Positions 8,203 through 16,024 of a DNA stretch of 35,903 nt are shown one piece after another. Numbering within the stretch: the stretch's first letter is position 1; every line of letters starts with the position of its first letter. The translations under genes and the position numbers were made by a program. Where the stretch lies: NCBI GenBank assembly GCA_009774735.1, contig VSOH01000307.1, positions 11,136 through 47,038 of the forward strand, read 5' to 3'. The notes under the pieces are model-generated. The model worked only from the letters and a program-made list of their open reading frames with translations. It was not told where the DNA came from and did no database searches. The stretch comes from Clostridiales bacterium (GTDB lineage: Bacteria; Bacillota; Clostridia; Oscillospirales; Acutalibacteraceae).

Positions 8203-8277
8203 TATAAAAAATAGAGATTAAAATATGTATTCTGGTCGCAACTTTTTATAAAAGTTTAATATATAATGGAGGAAAAT

Positions 8278-9849
8278 ATGCTTGATATTCATAAAATGAA
8301 ATTAGAGGATTTAAAAATTTTTTTTGAAACATTAAAAGAGCAAGGTAGTTTTGAAAGAAATGTAAAATTGTTCAGAACGAGGAATAATGGGTACATTTAT
8401 GATCTTGGTACAGGAAAAGTTTTAATGTGTGAAAATAATGAATTTGATGTTTTAAGTAACATTATTACAAATAACGGTTTAGAGTCGCTACATATGTTAC
8501 AAATTAGTGAAGGCGATTTGTTTTTAACTTTAAATAGTATTAAGGATGCAATAATTAGTGAAAATTTATTTAAAGCTCCTAAACTGACAGAGTTTGCTAC
8601 AGCACACACTAAATTTGATCTGATAAAAGATAATATCGAGAATAATTTGGAGCAGATTACGTTGGAGTTAACAGAAGAATGCAATCTTAGATGTAAGTAT
8701 TGTATATATACAGAAGACAACACAGATTACAGAAATTTTAATATAGAGAGTATGTCATGGGATATAGCGAAAGCAGCAATAGATTACGGGATTGAACATA
8801 GCGGCGAATCATTAGCAATCACCTTTTATGGTGGAGAGCCATTATTAAAATTCGGAATTTTAAAGCAATGCATTGAATATTCAAAACAATTTAGCAGAAA
8901 AAAAACAATAAGCTATTCATTAACAACAAATTTAACATTAGTAACGAAGGAAATAGCGGAATATTTTTCTTCTCTTACCAATATAACGATAGTCTGTAGT
9001 CTTGATGGACCAAAAGAAGTGCATGATATGAATAGAATTATGATAAATAAAGAAGGCAGTTTCGATAAAGCTATCAGAGGATTAAAGTTGTTGGTTGACG
9101 CATTTGCAGACAGGGCATCGGTTTGTTTATCTTTAAGCATGGTAATGACATTACCTGTAACAGATAAAAAGATGGCCGCTATTCAAAACTTCTTTGATGA
9201 ACTGGAATGGCTACCTATGGATGTTAGAAAAAATATTTCATATGCTCATAGAAGTAGTCACAGGTACGAGCGGCTATCTGGAAAAACGAAAGTAATCAAT
9301 AATAATCAAAACCCTGAGTACTGTAATCCTATCGCAGATTGGTCATTAGAGAATACTACATACCAAAAAAATATTGTTAATAAAAATATTTTTACTAAGA
9401 CATTTATAAAGGAAGAGTTTCTGAGGATACACAGAAGATTAATAAGCAATGAACCTGTGGGATATTACAATTTAACAGGATGTTGTATTCCTGGATCAAG
9501 AAGATTGTATATTACAGTAAGAGGTGACTTTATGTTGTGCGAGAGAATAGGCAATTCTCCAACAATCGGAAATGTATATAAAGGCGTAGATTATAGAAGT
9601 ATAGAAAAACATTATGTCAATGATTATGTAAATGAGGCAAAAAAATCTTGTTCCCAATGTTGGGCTATTAGACTATGTAATGTTTGTTATGTAGATTGTT
9701 ATGACAAATCGGGATTTAAAGCAGAATTTAAACAGGATTTATGCACTGGAGCTCGGTATGCGGTTGAGAAAGCTTTAATAGATTATCATGAAGTATTGGA
9801 AAGATATCCGGAAGAACTGGAATATCTAAATCACATAGTATTCAAATAA
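8278..9849 (+). CDS. Radical SAM/SPASM Cys-rich peptide maturase (possibly CcpM-like)
   Basis: The open frame runs from 8266, but that ATG lies inside the GGAGG ribosome site. ATG 8278 (MLDIHKMKLED) is the likely start, giving 523 residues. An N-terminal RRE-like region (KLFRTRNNGYIYDLGTGKVL) is followed by the cluster motif CNLRCKYC (Cys135, 139, 142) and GGEP near 185. The SPASM end has GCCIPGSRRLYITVRGDFML then CSQCWAIRLCNVCYVDC and a last Cys in DLCTGAR. The layout resembles the clostridial Cys-rich-peptide maturases named CcpM; that name is from memory and not tested. The substrate is probably the six-cysteine peptide at 10040-10273. It is a separate system from locus 1, with different leader and size. 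Confidence 0.85.
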   Translation: MLDIHKMKLEDLKIFFETLKEQGSFERNVKLFRTRNNGYIYDLGTGKVLMCENNEFDVLSNIITNNGLESLHMLQISEGDLFLTLNSIKDAIISENLFKAPKLTEFATAHTKFDLIKDNIENNLEQITLELTEECNLRCKYCIYTEDNTDYRNFNIESMSWDIAKAAIDYGIEHSGESLAITFYGGEPLLKFGILKQCIEYSKQFSRKKTISYSLTTNLTLVTKEIAEYFSSLTNITIVCSLDGPKEVHDMNRIMINKEGSFDKAIRGLKLLVDAFADRASVCLSLSMVMTLPVTDKKMAAIQNFFDELEWLPMDVRKNISYAHRSSHRYERLSGKTKVINNNQNPEYCNPIADWSLENTTYQKNIVNKNIFTKTFIKEEFLRIHRRLISNEPVGYYNLTGCCIPGSRRLYITVRGDFMLCERIGNSPTIGNVYKGVDYRSIEKHYVNDYVNEAKKSCSQCWAIRLCNVCYVDCYDKSGFKAEFKQDLCTGARYAVEKALIDYHEVLERYPEELEYLNHIVFK

Positions 9850-9932
9850 TCTTTGAAGAACAAAAGAAGTAATTCTATAGCAAAAGCATATGTTATTAAA
9901 CTCCAAAAGATTTTAATAAAGAGGATATAACT

Positions 9933-10028
9933 ATGATTTATTTGACCCATTTACACGGAGGTGATGATTTATATGCAATAATATTACATGGGAATAATTT
10001 GAGTCAGATAATTAAAGGTATTGTATAA
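9933..10028 (+). CDS. Possible 31-aa peptide between maturase and Cys-rich precursor
   Basis: ATG 9933 follows GAGGA (9921-9925) by 7 bases and opens 31 codons: MIYLTHLHGGDDLYAIILHG, then NNLSQIIKGIV and a stop at 10026. The next gene has its own AAGGAGG overlapping this stop region. It contains no cysteine. It could be a leader-like or signal peptide, a second substrate, or a chance ORF. The good ribosome site, position and compact spacing are the only support. Confidence 0.5.
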   Translation: MIYLTHLHGGDDLYAIILHGNNLSQIIKGIV

Positions 10029-10039
10029 GGAGGATAATT

Positions 10040-10273
10040 ATGAATTTAGTAAATCCAGAGGGAAGAGAACCAATAAATCTTGAAGGCGTAGAAAGTAGTA
10101 ATGATATTATACCTAAAGGATGCATTTGTAGTAGCGGGCAATATAATGTAAGTACAGAGTATAAGTGTGCTCAGTGCGGTTGTCAGTGCGATCAAGAAAA
10201 TAGTGTGTTAAATGTTGATTATAATTTGCAAATTGCTCAGAATGACAGAAATTATGTAAATAAAGCAGAATAA
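10040..10273 (+). CDS. Six-cysteine RiPP precursor (77 aa)
   Basis: 77 residues with AAGGAGG (10027-10033) before ATG 10040. It starts MNLVNPEGREPINLEG. The cysteines are Cys28, 30, 43, 46, 48 and 50, in GCICSSG and KCAQCGCQC, followed by a 27-residue cysteine-free Asn-rich tail. Closely spaced Cys in a small protein directly after a SPASM maturase is the standard sign of a radical SAM substrate. The tail after the Cys core is unusual and may be a C-terminal follower. A zinc-binding protein is the main alternative. No exporter or peptidase gene is attached to this locus. Confidence 0.75.
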   Translation: MNLVNPEGREPINLEGVESSNDIIPKGCICSSGQYNVSTEYKCAQCGCQCDQENSVLNVDYNLQIAQNDRNYVNKAE

Positions 10274-10605
10274 AAGGTTTTATATTTTTATTCTCATTTT
10301 AGGAACACTAGAGTGGGTCAGGTGTTTTTGAACAAGAATTATTATTTTGGGAGGAAACGTTTCCTCCCAGTTTTAATATTCTTTTTTATCTATTTGTTAA
10401 AGCAATCTATTTTTATGCTTTCATACCTACTCCGCGAATTTATTATCTATATTCAGATAGTTTTGGGTAAGTGTATGTTTGACGATAGGTTACTAACGCA
10501 TATACGCATTATACTATGTTTATGAGTAAATAAAATACACTGTATAGTCGTAATTTTCTAATTGTTTTTTGTGTAAAATAGACGTCAGGAAGGATGATGC
10601 ACACT
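10274..10605. other. Intergenic region after RiPP locus 2
   Basis: This 332-bp AT-rich gap contains the terminator described separately. Beyond it I see no convincing gene. A 70-codon frame here runs straight through the terminator stem and lacks a ribosome site. The gap ends with CAGGAAGG before the XRE gene. Base composition rises sharply at about 10590, which marks a mosaic boundary. Confidence 0.5.
10348..10385 (+). terminator. Strong intrinsic terminator of RiPP locus 2
   Basis: A perfect palindrome TGGGAGGAAACGTTTCCTCCCA at 10348-10369 is followed by GTTTTAATATTCTTTTTT. It clearly closes the transcript carrying the six-cysteine peptide. Confidence 0.85.
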
Positions 10606-11022
10606 ATGGAAACCCAAAACCGTATTCGAGAACTTAGGAAGAACATTAACCTGTCCCAGGAGGCCCTCGCAGCCATCCTCTGCACTTCCTAGCAGGCAGT
10701 GAGCCGCATGGAGAACGGTGCCTACAACATCCCCACAGACCTGCTGGTAAAGATGGCGGATTCGTTCAACGTCACCACTGACTACATTCTCGGCCGCACC
10801 GACATCAAGCGTGACTTAAGCGGCCAGATACGCATGAATCAGGAGATGGACAGGTATTACGATATCGTGCTGCGCTACCAGCGCCTGTCGGACATTAACC
10901 GGAAGACCCTCCAGGTGATGCTGGAGCGGCTGGAGCAGGCACAGGACGAACAGGAGAAACTTGTAAAAGGGGATTTAAACCGGAAGGAAGATGATGCGGA
11001 TGGTAAGGATAGCAGTATGTGA
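10606..11022 (+). pseudogene. XRE-family regulator with in-frame TAG
   Basis: The frame from ATG 10606 reads METQNRIRELRKNINLSQEA then LAAILCTS, then TAG at 10690-10692, then QAVSRMENGAYNIPTDLLVK and a normal XRE continuation to 11022. The stop falls inside the recognition region of the helix-turn-helix, where related proteins read TSQQAVSRMENG. A single CAG to TAG change explains it. The rest of the frame is undamaged and overlaps the start of the response regulator. A GTG restart at 10699 would give 107 residues without a complete helix-turn-helix. The repressor is therefore probably inactive, unless the stop is read through. Confidence 0.8.
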
Positions 11023-11743
11023 CGATGACATGCGTTTTACGGCGGGACTGGAGGAAATGGTGCGCCGCGATGCTGAAGATGCGGGCATCAGCGTGGAGAC
11101 GGAAGCCTATTCCGACGGCGGTGCCCTTGCCGCGGATATTGAGAAGGGCTACCGCTACGACCTGGTCTTCTTTGACATAGAGATGGGGAGGGGGGACGGC
11201 ATAAACGCCGCAAGACAGATACGCCGTATCGACTGTTCCGCGTTCCTCATATACGCGTCCAGCTACGAACAGTATCTAAAGGAGCTTTTTGAGGTGGAGC
11301 CTTTCTGGTTTCTTTCAAAGCCCGTGGATGGGGCAAAGCTATGGAAATATTTCCTCGAAACCTGCGCCCGTATAGGAGAGACAGAAGCCTACTACCGTCG
11401 CGCCTTCAACAAGGAGGTCCGGAAAGTCGCGGTCAGGGACGTTGTGTATTTCGAGAGCCGTAACCGGGTAGTACATATATTCATGGCGGACGGCTCGGCA
11501 GAGCGTTTCTATGGCAGACTCAACGCTGTCGAAAAAGAGCTTTCAGAAGGGCGTCAGGAGTTTCTGCGGATACACCAGTCGTTCCTTGTGAACTACAGTT
11601 ACATAGAGAAGATGAACTTTTCCGTGGTGACGGTGATCTTCGGGAACGGGAATCGGATTGACCTAAAGATCAGCGAAGACAGGGAGAAGGAAGTTCGCTC
11701 GCGCCTCTGCAGCATGGCAGGCGGGAAGGCGGTGGGCGTATGA
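10994..11743 (+). CDS. agrA: AgrA-like LytTR response regulator
   Basis: The open frame begins at 10991, but ATG 10994 has better spacing from GGAAGGA at 10981-10987. The receiver domain has the acidic pocket AVCDDD and the phosphoacceptor in LVFFDIEMGRGDG (Asp61 from this start), then LSKPVD. The C-terminal LytTR DNA-binding domain includes VRKVAVRDVVYFESRNRVVH and FLRIHQSFLVNYSYI. Such regulators bind paired 9-bp direct repeats and activate target promoters when the cognate kinase senses the autoinducer. It overlaps the XRE frame and the kinase start (ATGA at 11740). The symbol is by analogy. A matching repeat pair lies upstream of the third peptide cassette. Confidence 0.9.
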   Translation: MRMVRIAVCDDDMRFTAGLEEMVRRDAEDAGISVETEAYSDGGALAADIEKGYRYDLVFFDIEMGRGDGINAARQIRRIDCSAFLIYASSYEQYLKELFEVEPFWFLSKPVDGAKLWKYFLETCARIGETEAYYRRAFNKEVRKVAVRDVVYFESRNRVVHIFMADGSAERFYGRLNAVEKELSEGRQEFLRIHQSFLVNYSYIEKMNFSVVTVIFGNGNRIDLKISEDREKEVRSRLCSMAGGKAVGV

Positions 11744-13119
11744 ACCCTGTATTCACCTACGCCGGTAGCCTACTGACTTCATGTTTTTATATACTTATCA
11801 TGCACAAATTAATGAAGGCATTCTTCTCTCGCCCGTCGGGGAACCATCTGCGTTTTGTGGTATGGACTGTTTACTATATCCTACAGGCAGCTCCCATTCT
11901 GGGTGTGGTCATATCCCCACCAATAATGTTTTTTCTAAATATGGCCCTTGTACTCATAATTAGTTCCATATCCTACGACGCAGGCGTAAAAAGGCGCTGT
12001 ATCTTTTCAGTGTTGGTGTGCGCTGTGTGGATGCTTGTGGAGGTTTCTACCGACATCATACTAAGACTGGCCGGAGTGGACGGGTGGGAGCTGCAGACGG
12101 CGGGAACTATCATATCGCTGATGCTCATGTACCTGCTTGCTGTTACTGCGGGGCATTATGTGAGACGGACGGAGCAGCGCGACATCCCGTTCCGGTATGT
12201 AGTTGCAGTTCTCACTGTCCCTGCTGGCAGCGCCTACCTGATGCACAACATTTTCTTGATAACGGCGCAGCATGAGGAATACACCTCGTTTGCCATCATT
12301 TCGGGCCTCCTGCTTCTCCTGTTGATTTACATGATATTCGAGGTCTATGACCGCATGATGGATGATGCGGAGGCTCAGGAGAAAAATCTGCTTTATGAAC
12401 AAGAGCTTGACCTTTTAAACAGACATGCACAAGAGCGAGAGGCATACGACACGGAGATGAGGCGGCTGAGGCACGATATGAAGCACCATATGTCGAGTCT
12501 GCTGGGGATGCTGCAGGGGAATAATGCAAAACAGGCAGAGAAATATGTGCGCGAGATGCTTCAGGAAACTCCGGAATGCCGGGCAGAGGATGTTTCCCGG
12601 ACCGGCAACGCCATCGTGGACAGCCTTGTGAATCATAAATGTGGCATAGCCCGGGCGGAGGGCATCGCTTTTGATGCCAACGTGTTCCTGCCTGCCGAGC
12701 TACCCTTTTTGGGCGGGCATCTTACCATAGTGTTCGGGAACTTATTGGATAATGCGCTGGAGGCATGTCGAGAAGTTGAGGTCGGAAAGCGTTATGTCAC
12801 GTTGGACGCCTCGTATGAAAAGGAAGTTCTTATGATAGCAGTCACGAACCCTTACCGCGGAGAGCGGCGGAAGAACCGTGCGGGGAAATACATCACGACA
12901 AAGAAAGACTGCAGGAGTCATGGATTAGGTCTTTCTTCTGTGGAACAGGCAGTGGAAGCTTACTGTGGGCAGGTGGATACGGACGAACAGGACGGCGTGT
13001 TCAGGGTATCGGTGGTGATGTACGGCGGAGAGGGGAAAAATGACGCGGATACTCGTATTTATTACGAGCAACAAAGAGAAAATGGTAGAAGATATATACT
13101 GAAATGTAGTAAAAAATAA
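11740..13119 (+). CDS. agrC: AgrC-like GHKL sensor histidine kinase
   Basis: 459 residues. Six or so hydrophobic segments fill residues 1-200, as in peptide-sensing AgrC kinases. A coiled linker leads to the phosphoacceptor box RRLRHDMKHHMSSLLGML (His245), the N-box FGNLLDNALEAC and the G-box HGLGLSSVEQAVEAYCG. It starts in an ATGA overlap with agrA, so the two are co-translated. About 30 residues follow the last ATPase strand (GEGKNDADTRIYYEQQ onwards), longer than usual and Arg/Tyr/Lys-rich, perhaps an extension after loss of an older stop. It should bind the peptide made from the gene 41 bases downstream. Confidence 0.9.
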   Translation: MNPVFTYAGSLLTSCFYILIMHKLMKAFFSRPSGNHLRFVVWTVYYILQAAPILGVVISPPIMFFLNMALVLIISSISYDAGVKRRCIFSVLVCAVWMLVEVSTDIILRLAGVDGWELQTAGTIISLMLMYLLAVTAGHYVRRTEQRDIPFRYVVAVLTVPAGSAYLMHNIFLITAQHEEYTSFAIISGLLLLLLIYMIFEVYDRMMDDAEAQEKNLLYEQELDLLNRHAQEREAYDTEMRRLRHDMKHHMSSLLGMLQGNNAKQAEKYVREMLQETPECRAEDVSRTGNAIVDSLVNHKCGIARAEGIAFDANVFLPAELPFLGGHLTIVFGNLLDNALEACREVEVGKRYVTLDASYEKEVLMIAVTNPYRGERRKNRAGKYITTKKDCRSHGLGLSSVEQAVEAYCGQVDTDEQDGVFRVSVVMYGGEGKNDADTRIYYEQQRENGRRYILKCSKK

Positions 13120-13160
13120 TTTTACTATGTTAAATATATTGATAAGGAGGTATTTCACAG

Positions 13161-13304
13161 ATGAAAGTGACCAGCAAAAACGTATTAGCAAAATTGATGA
13201 AAAATGTAGCAGGGAAGTCGGCACAGGCAGCCGCAGATAGCAGATGTATGTATATTTACCACCAGCCCAAGCAGCCGGCGGGACTGAAGAGGATTAAAAA
13301 GTAA
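13161..13304 (+). CDS. agrD: AgrD-like cyclic lactone autoinducer precursor (47 aa)
   Basis: A short gene behind GGAGG (13146-13150), absent from long-ORF lists. It has an amphipathic basic N-terminus MKVTSKNVLAKLMKNVAGKS, the usual small-residue AAADSRC junction, and CMYIYHQPKQP with a basic tail KRIKK. This matches the Clostridia autoinducer pattern in which Cys and the four following residues form a thiolactone ring (here CMYIY) and QPK marks the tail removed during maturation. The AgrB membrane peptidase normally needed is not encoded in the window. It is co-directional with agrA and agrC and followed by a terminator. Confidence 0.88.
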   Translation: MKVTSKNVLAKLMKNVAGKSAQAAADSRCMYIYHQPKQPAGLKRIKK

Positions 13305-13336
13305 GTCGGATGATCCAATAGAAATTTTACTGAAAG

Positions 13337-13380
13337 CTCTCTTTTGAATCAATTTGAAATGATGCGAAAGGGAGTTTTTG
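13337..13380 (+). terminator. Terminator of the agr block
   Basis: CTCTCTTTTG (13337-13346) pairs with CGAAAGGGAG (13365-13374), allowing two G-U pairs, followed by TTTTTG. Confidence 0.7.
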
Positions 13381-13473
13381 TAATGTAATGAAAATTGGCG
13401 TGAAATCCAGATAAAAAAAGTGAAATATGTTATAAAATGTTTGTATAACTGCTGATAAGGAAGTGATATTGCA

Positions 13474-13923
13474 ATGGAAAAGAGACAGAAAACAAAAAGT
13501 ATGTGTGAGTTGGAGAAATATGTCGGAGAAACGGCGCATAAAAAACTGATGTTTTGTAAGGGCTTTTATTTAAGTACAGGAGTCCCTTTTTATGATGATT
13601 ACTTTGGATATAAGCCATGTGCTGAATGCAAAGAATGCAAGCGGTATTTGTACAGAAAACAATATGTTAATCTGCTTTATGCTGTTGCGATCATCTTTGG
13701 TATATTAGTGATGCTTATATTAGGAACTCCACAGGGAGCTATTCGTAGTAATCTGTTTTTTCATGAGGGGGTACATGAGGCTTTTTTTAGCAATGTTGAA
13801 AGAATAGAACAAGAAGATAATACAAGGGGGGTTCACTATTCTGTTAATATTAATGGAGAGCAACAGGAGTGGGAAGTGATCTGTTTGCAGACCACCTACA
13901 TTGCAAGGCGGATAAGTGAGTAG
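13474..13923 (+). CDS. Hypothetical single-pass membrane protein with Cys-rich head
   Basis: 149 residues from ATG 13474 with AAGGAAG upstream. The N-terminal cytoplasmic part carries several cysteines, including PCAECKECKRYLYRKQ, which could bind zinc. One membrane segment follows (about 68-88, LLYAVAIIFGILVMLILG), then an outer domain of about 60 residues. The family is not recognised. It is not AgrB: it is too short, has one membrane segment and lacks the AgrB His/Cys peptidase pattern. Base composition falls back to the AT-rich local norm here. Confidence 0.65.
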   Translation: MEKRQKTKSMCELEKYVGETAHKKLMFCKGFYLSTGVPFYDDYFGYKPCAECKECKRYLYRKQYVNLLYAVAIIFGILVMLILGTPQGAIRSNLFFHEGVHEAFFSNVERIEQEDNTRGVHYSVNINGEQQEWEVICLQTTYIARRISE

Positions 13924-14005
13924 AATGGGGCTTTAGAATTTCCGCCCGGCGGAAAAGGAATGTCCCCAATATATATGTTTTAAAGCTTTAAAAATGAGGT
14001 TTAGA

Positions 14006-14167
14006 ATGAAAAGAAATTTTCTAATAATATATGCAATTGTAGTTGCAGCAGTCACAGTACTTTTTATGATATTTGGGGAAAGAAAGGATTCTCGATATTT
14101 TATTATAATGCTTATACTTGCGATTGTAGGGAAGGTATTAGTTAAAATAATAGACAAACGGGAGTAA
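14006..14167 (+). CDS. Small two-segment membrane protein (53 aa)
   Basis: ATG 14006 follows GAGG about 8 bases upstream. It has two hydrophobic stretches (FLIIYAIVVAAVTVLFMIFG and YFIIMLILAIVGKVLVKII) separated by ERKDSR, and ends KRE. Short two-helix proteins of this type are common next to peptide systems and sometimes give immunity, but no function can be assigned. It is not in the list of long frames. Confidence 0.55.
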   Translation: MKRNFLIIYAIVVAAVTVLFMIFGERKDSRYFIIMLILAIVGKVLVKIIDKRE

Positions 14168-14369
14168 GCCGGTTAATTCCTGAAAACATTGTACTTGTGG
14201 GGGCAAATGATGAAAATTGATTTAATGCTTTTCTAATGCGGAGATTAACAGCATCGAAATGGATTTTATTTCTGCCATTTTGAAGATATTGTTTAATTAT
14301 GTATAGTATGATTTAGTATAAAGAGATACTGAGTTGCAAAAGAAACTATTGGAAGGGAGAATACATTTT

Positions 14370-15056
14370 ATGGATTGTAGAAGTGAAGACAGAAGAAAGC
14401 AGATTGTTGAAGATTACGATGTAGTACCAAAAGTGCATATTAAATTATTGGCGGGACAAATAAAGGAAAGTGATGCTGGTGGAATAATTAAAAATGATTA
14501 CTATATTTTTGAGGCAGTACACAGGAAAAACGGAAATTCGGAGATTATTTTGTGTGGTATGGGAGCTGCCAGGGACTTTCTTAAGCTGTTGAATCATAGG
14601 GGCTTGCCTATATTCAACCCTTTACACGGAGGATTCGGTTACGCTGGTGGTGATCCACAAGAAGGGGAAGTAGCAGAAGGTCATGGTAATGGCGATCTGC
14701 AAAGAGGTGAGGGAGGCAGAGGAAGAAGAAATCGTGCATGGAATCCAATAGCCCAGCAATTATATCATGCTTGTATGTGGGTAATTATCATTATTGATGC
14801 AAAAGGTGGTACACCAATTTTTGAGATACAGGAAAGAGTATACAACTTTAGAGATAGGATACCATTTGAAAGCCAGGTAAAAGGCGTAAATACAATAATC
14901 AGGAAAAATATGCAAGGAAGAACTTTGACGGAGGAAATAGATAGACTTAGGGGAAATAATGATATAAGGAATGAATTATGTCAGTTTGATATGCTGGTGA
15001 ACGTGATTAATAATTTAACTGATGAATCAGGGAATCATATACAGTCGTATTTTTAA
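14370..15056 (+). CDS. Hypothetical protein with Gly-rich middle (228 aa)
   Basis: ATG 14370 is chosen because GGAAGGGA lies 11 bases upstream; the frame is open from 14334. The protein has a charged N-terminal domain (HIKLLAGQIKESDAGGIIKN), a Gly/Glu/Arg linker around residues 90-120 (GYAGGDPQEGEVAEGHGNGD), a hydrophobic HACMWVIIIID stretch and a helical C-terminus. No family is recognised and nothing looks broken. Neighbours give no functional hint beyond a truncated integrase downstream. Confidence 0.6.
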   Translation: MDCRSEDRRKQIVEDYDVVPKVHIKLLAGQIKESDAGGIIKNDYYIFEAVHRKNGNSEIILCGMGAARDFLKLLNHRGLPIFNPLHGGFGYAGGDPQEGEVAEGHGNGDLQRGEGGRGRRNRAWNPIAQQLYHACMWVIIIIDAKGGTPIFEIQERVYNFRDRIPFESQVKGVNTIIRKNMQGRTLTEEIDRLRGNNDIRNELCQFDMLVNVINNLTDESGNHIQSYF

Positions 15057-15248
15057 GTAGATTACTTACTGAAGGAAAATTTAACCGTAGGGGTAAGTGG
15101 ACGATTGTGGAAGTGATAAGCGGATTTTTTGTGCGCATATCTATTGGATTTATAATATAGAGCGAAAGGGTTGCTAAATCATCTTTTTTATTCTGGGAAA
15201 AGATGCTAGGATAGGATACTCCACTGCTTGCGGCGGGGGCATTAATTC

Positions 15249-15728
15249 GGCACAGGAATCAGGGTGTCGGAATGCGTAGGGCTTGATATTACCGACATTA
15301 ATTTCCGCGAAAATAGTATTCGCATCATCCGTAAGGGCGGAAATGAGTCCATACTGTATTTTGGAGCAGAGGTAGAAAAAGCCCTTTTGGATTATATTGA
15401 GGGGGCGCGGGTTATGGTCGCTATGCAGGCCGTTTCAGGAGATGAAAATGCTTTATTTTTCTCTTTACAAAAGAAACGGATCAGCGTTCATGCGGAAGAA
15501 AATCTCGTTGAAAAGTATGCTAAAGAATTCGTTCCGCAAAAGAAGATTACTCCTCATAAGCTCCGTTCTACTTTTGGTACAAACTTGTATCAGGAAACAG
15601 GGGACATTTATTTGGTGGCGGATGTTTTGGGACATTCTGATGTAGGAACAACGAAGAAGCACTATGCGGCGATTAAAGACCAGAACCGGAGAAAGGCAGC
15701 TTTGTCTATTAAATTACGGGAGAACTGA
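15249..15728 (+). pseudogene. 5'-truncated XerS-like tyrosine recombinase
   Basis: Only the catalytic half remains. It begins GTGIRVSECVGLDITD (catalytic Arg) and continues through TPHKLRSTFGTNLYQE (HxxR) and VLGHSDVGTTKKHYAAI (second His and the nucleophilic Tyr). The rest of the domain is intact and about 85-90 percent identical in residues to the complete recombinase at 25758-26837, in opposite orientation. Sequence before 15249 does not match that gene, so the 5' half was lost. A GTG at 15264 could start a 154-residue product, but it would lack the DNA-binding domain. Confidence 0.85.
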
Positions 15729-15830
15729 TGGGGCATAAAGAGCAGTGACTAATACATGCTTATCCGAATAAGATAATACACAAAGGATAAGAATGGAGAG
15801 AAACTATAATAAAAACGAAAATGTGGCTTG

Positions 15831-15870
15831 GACAGTGTGTACAAGAATGTATGCACTGTCTTTTCTTTTT
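15831..15870 (+). terminator. Intrinsic terminator before peptide cassette 3
   Basis: GACAGTGTGTACA (15831-15843) pairs with TGTATGCACTGTC (15848-15860) around an AGAA loop, with two G-U pairs, followed by TTTTCTTTTT. It insulates the cassette from upstream reading. Confidence 0.8.
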
Positions 15871-15935
15871 AGGAAGAAAATTAATTTCTAATGTAAAATT
15901 TTATTCTATAGATATTATCAAAATAATGATTAAGA

Positions 15936-15965
15936 ATTGTTAAGGTTCATTTAAAGACAGTTAAG
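15936..15965 (+). promoter_or_regulatory. LytTR/AgrA-type direct-repeat operator
   Basis: ATTGTTAAG (15936-15944) and ACAGTTAAG (15957-15965) are 9-bp direct repeats with a 12-bp spacer, the geometry known for AgrA/VirR-type LytTR regulators. The second copy matches the published consensus (W, M, M, GTT, N, R, K) at all positions, the first at seven of nine. TTAAG/TTAAA also recurs at 15930, 15940, 15951 and 15961, about one helical turn apart, so an OmpR-type regulator such as the one at 21509 is an alternative binder. Confidence 0.55.
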
Positions 15966-16024
15966 GATTCAAATGTTATTATTTGAACATGAAAAACAAC
16001 AATTCAAATTGAAAGGAGAAAATA

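Larger units (their letters stand above)
15729..16024. other. Boundary region left of peptide cassette 3
   Basis: A 296-bp non-coding stretch holding, in order, about 100 bases with no recognisable signal, the terminator at 15831, an AT-rich spacer, the LytTR-like repeats at 15936-15965 and the promoter/5' UTR of the cassette. An inverted repeat TTCAAAT (15968-15974) and ATTTGAA (15981-15987) surrounds a possible -10 TATTAT (15977-15982). Confidence 0.6.

Noticed and set aside
10313-10525. 70-codon plus-strand frame rich in Phe and Leu
   Set aside because: It reads through the perfect terminator palindrome, has no ribosome site and only reflects AT-rich sequence.
13474-13923. AgrB candidate next to agrD
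   Set aside because: It has one membrane segment and 149 residues, with no AgrB-like peptidase residues.
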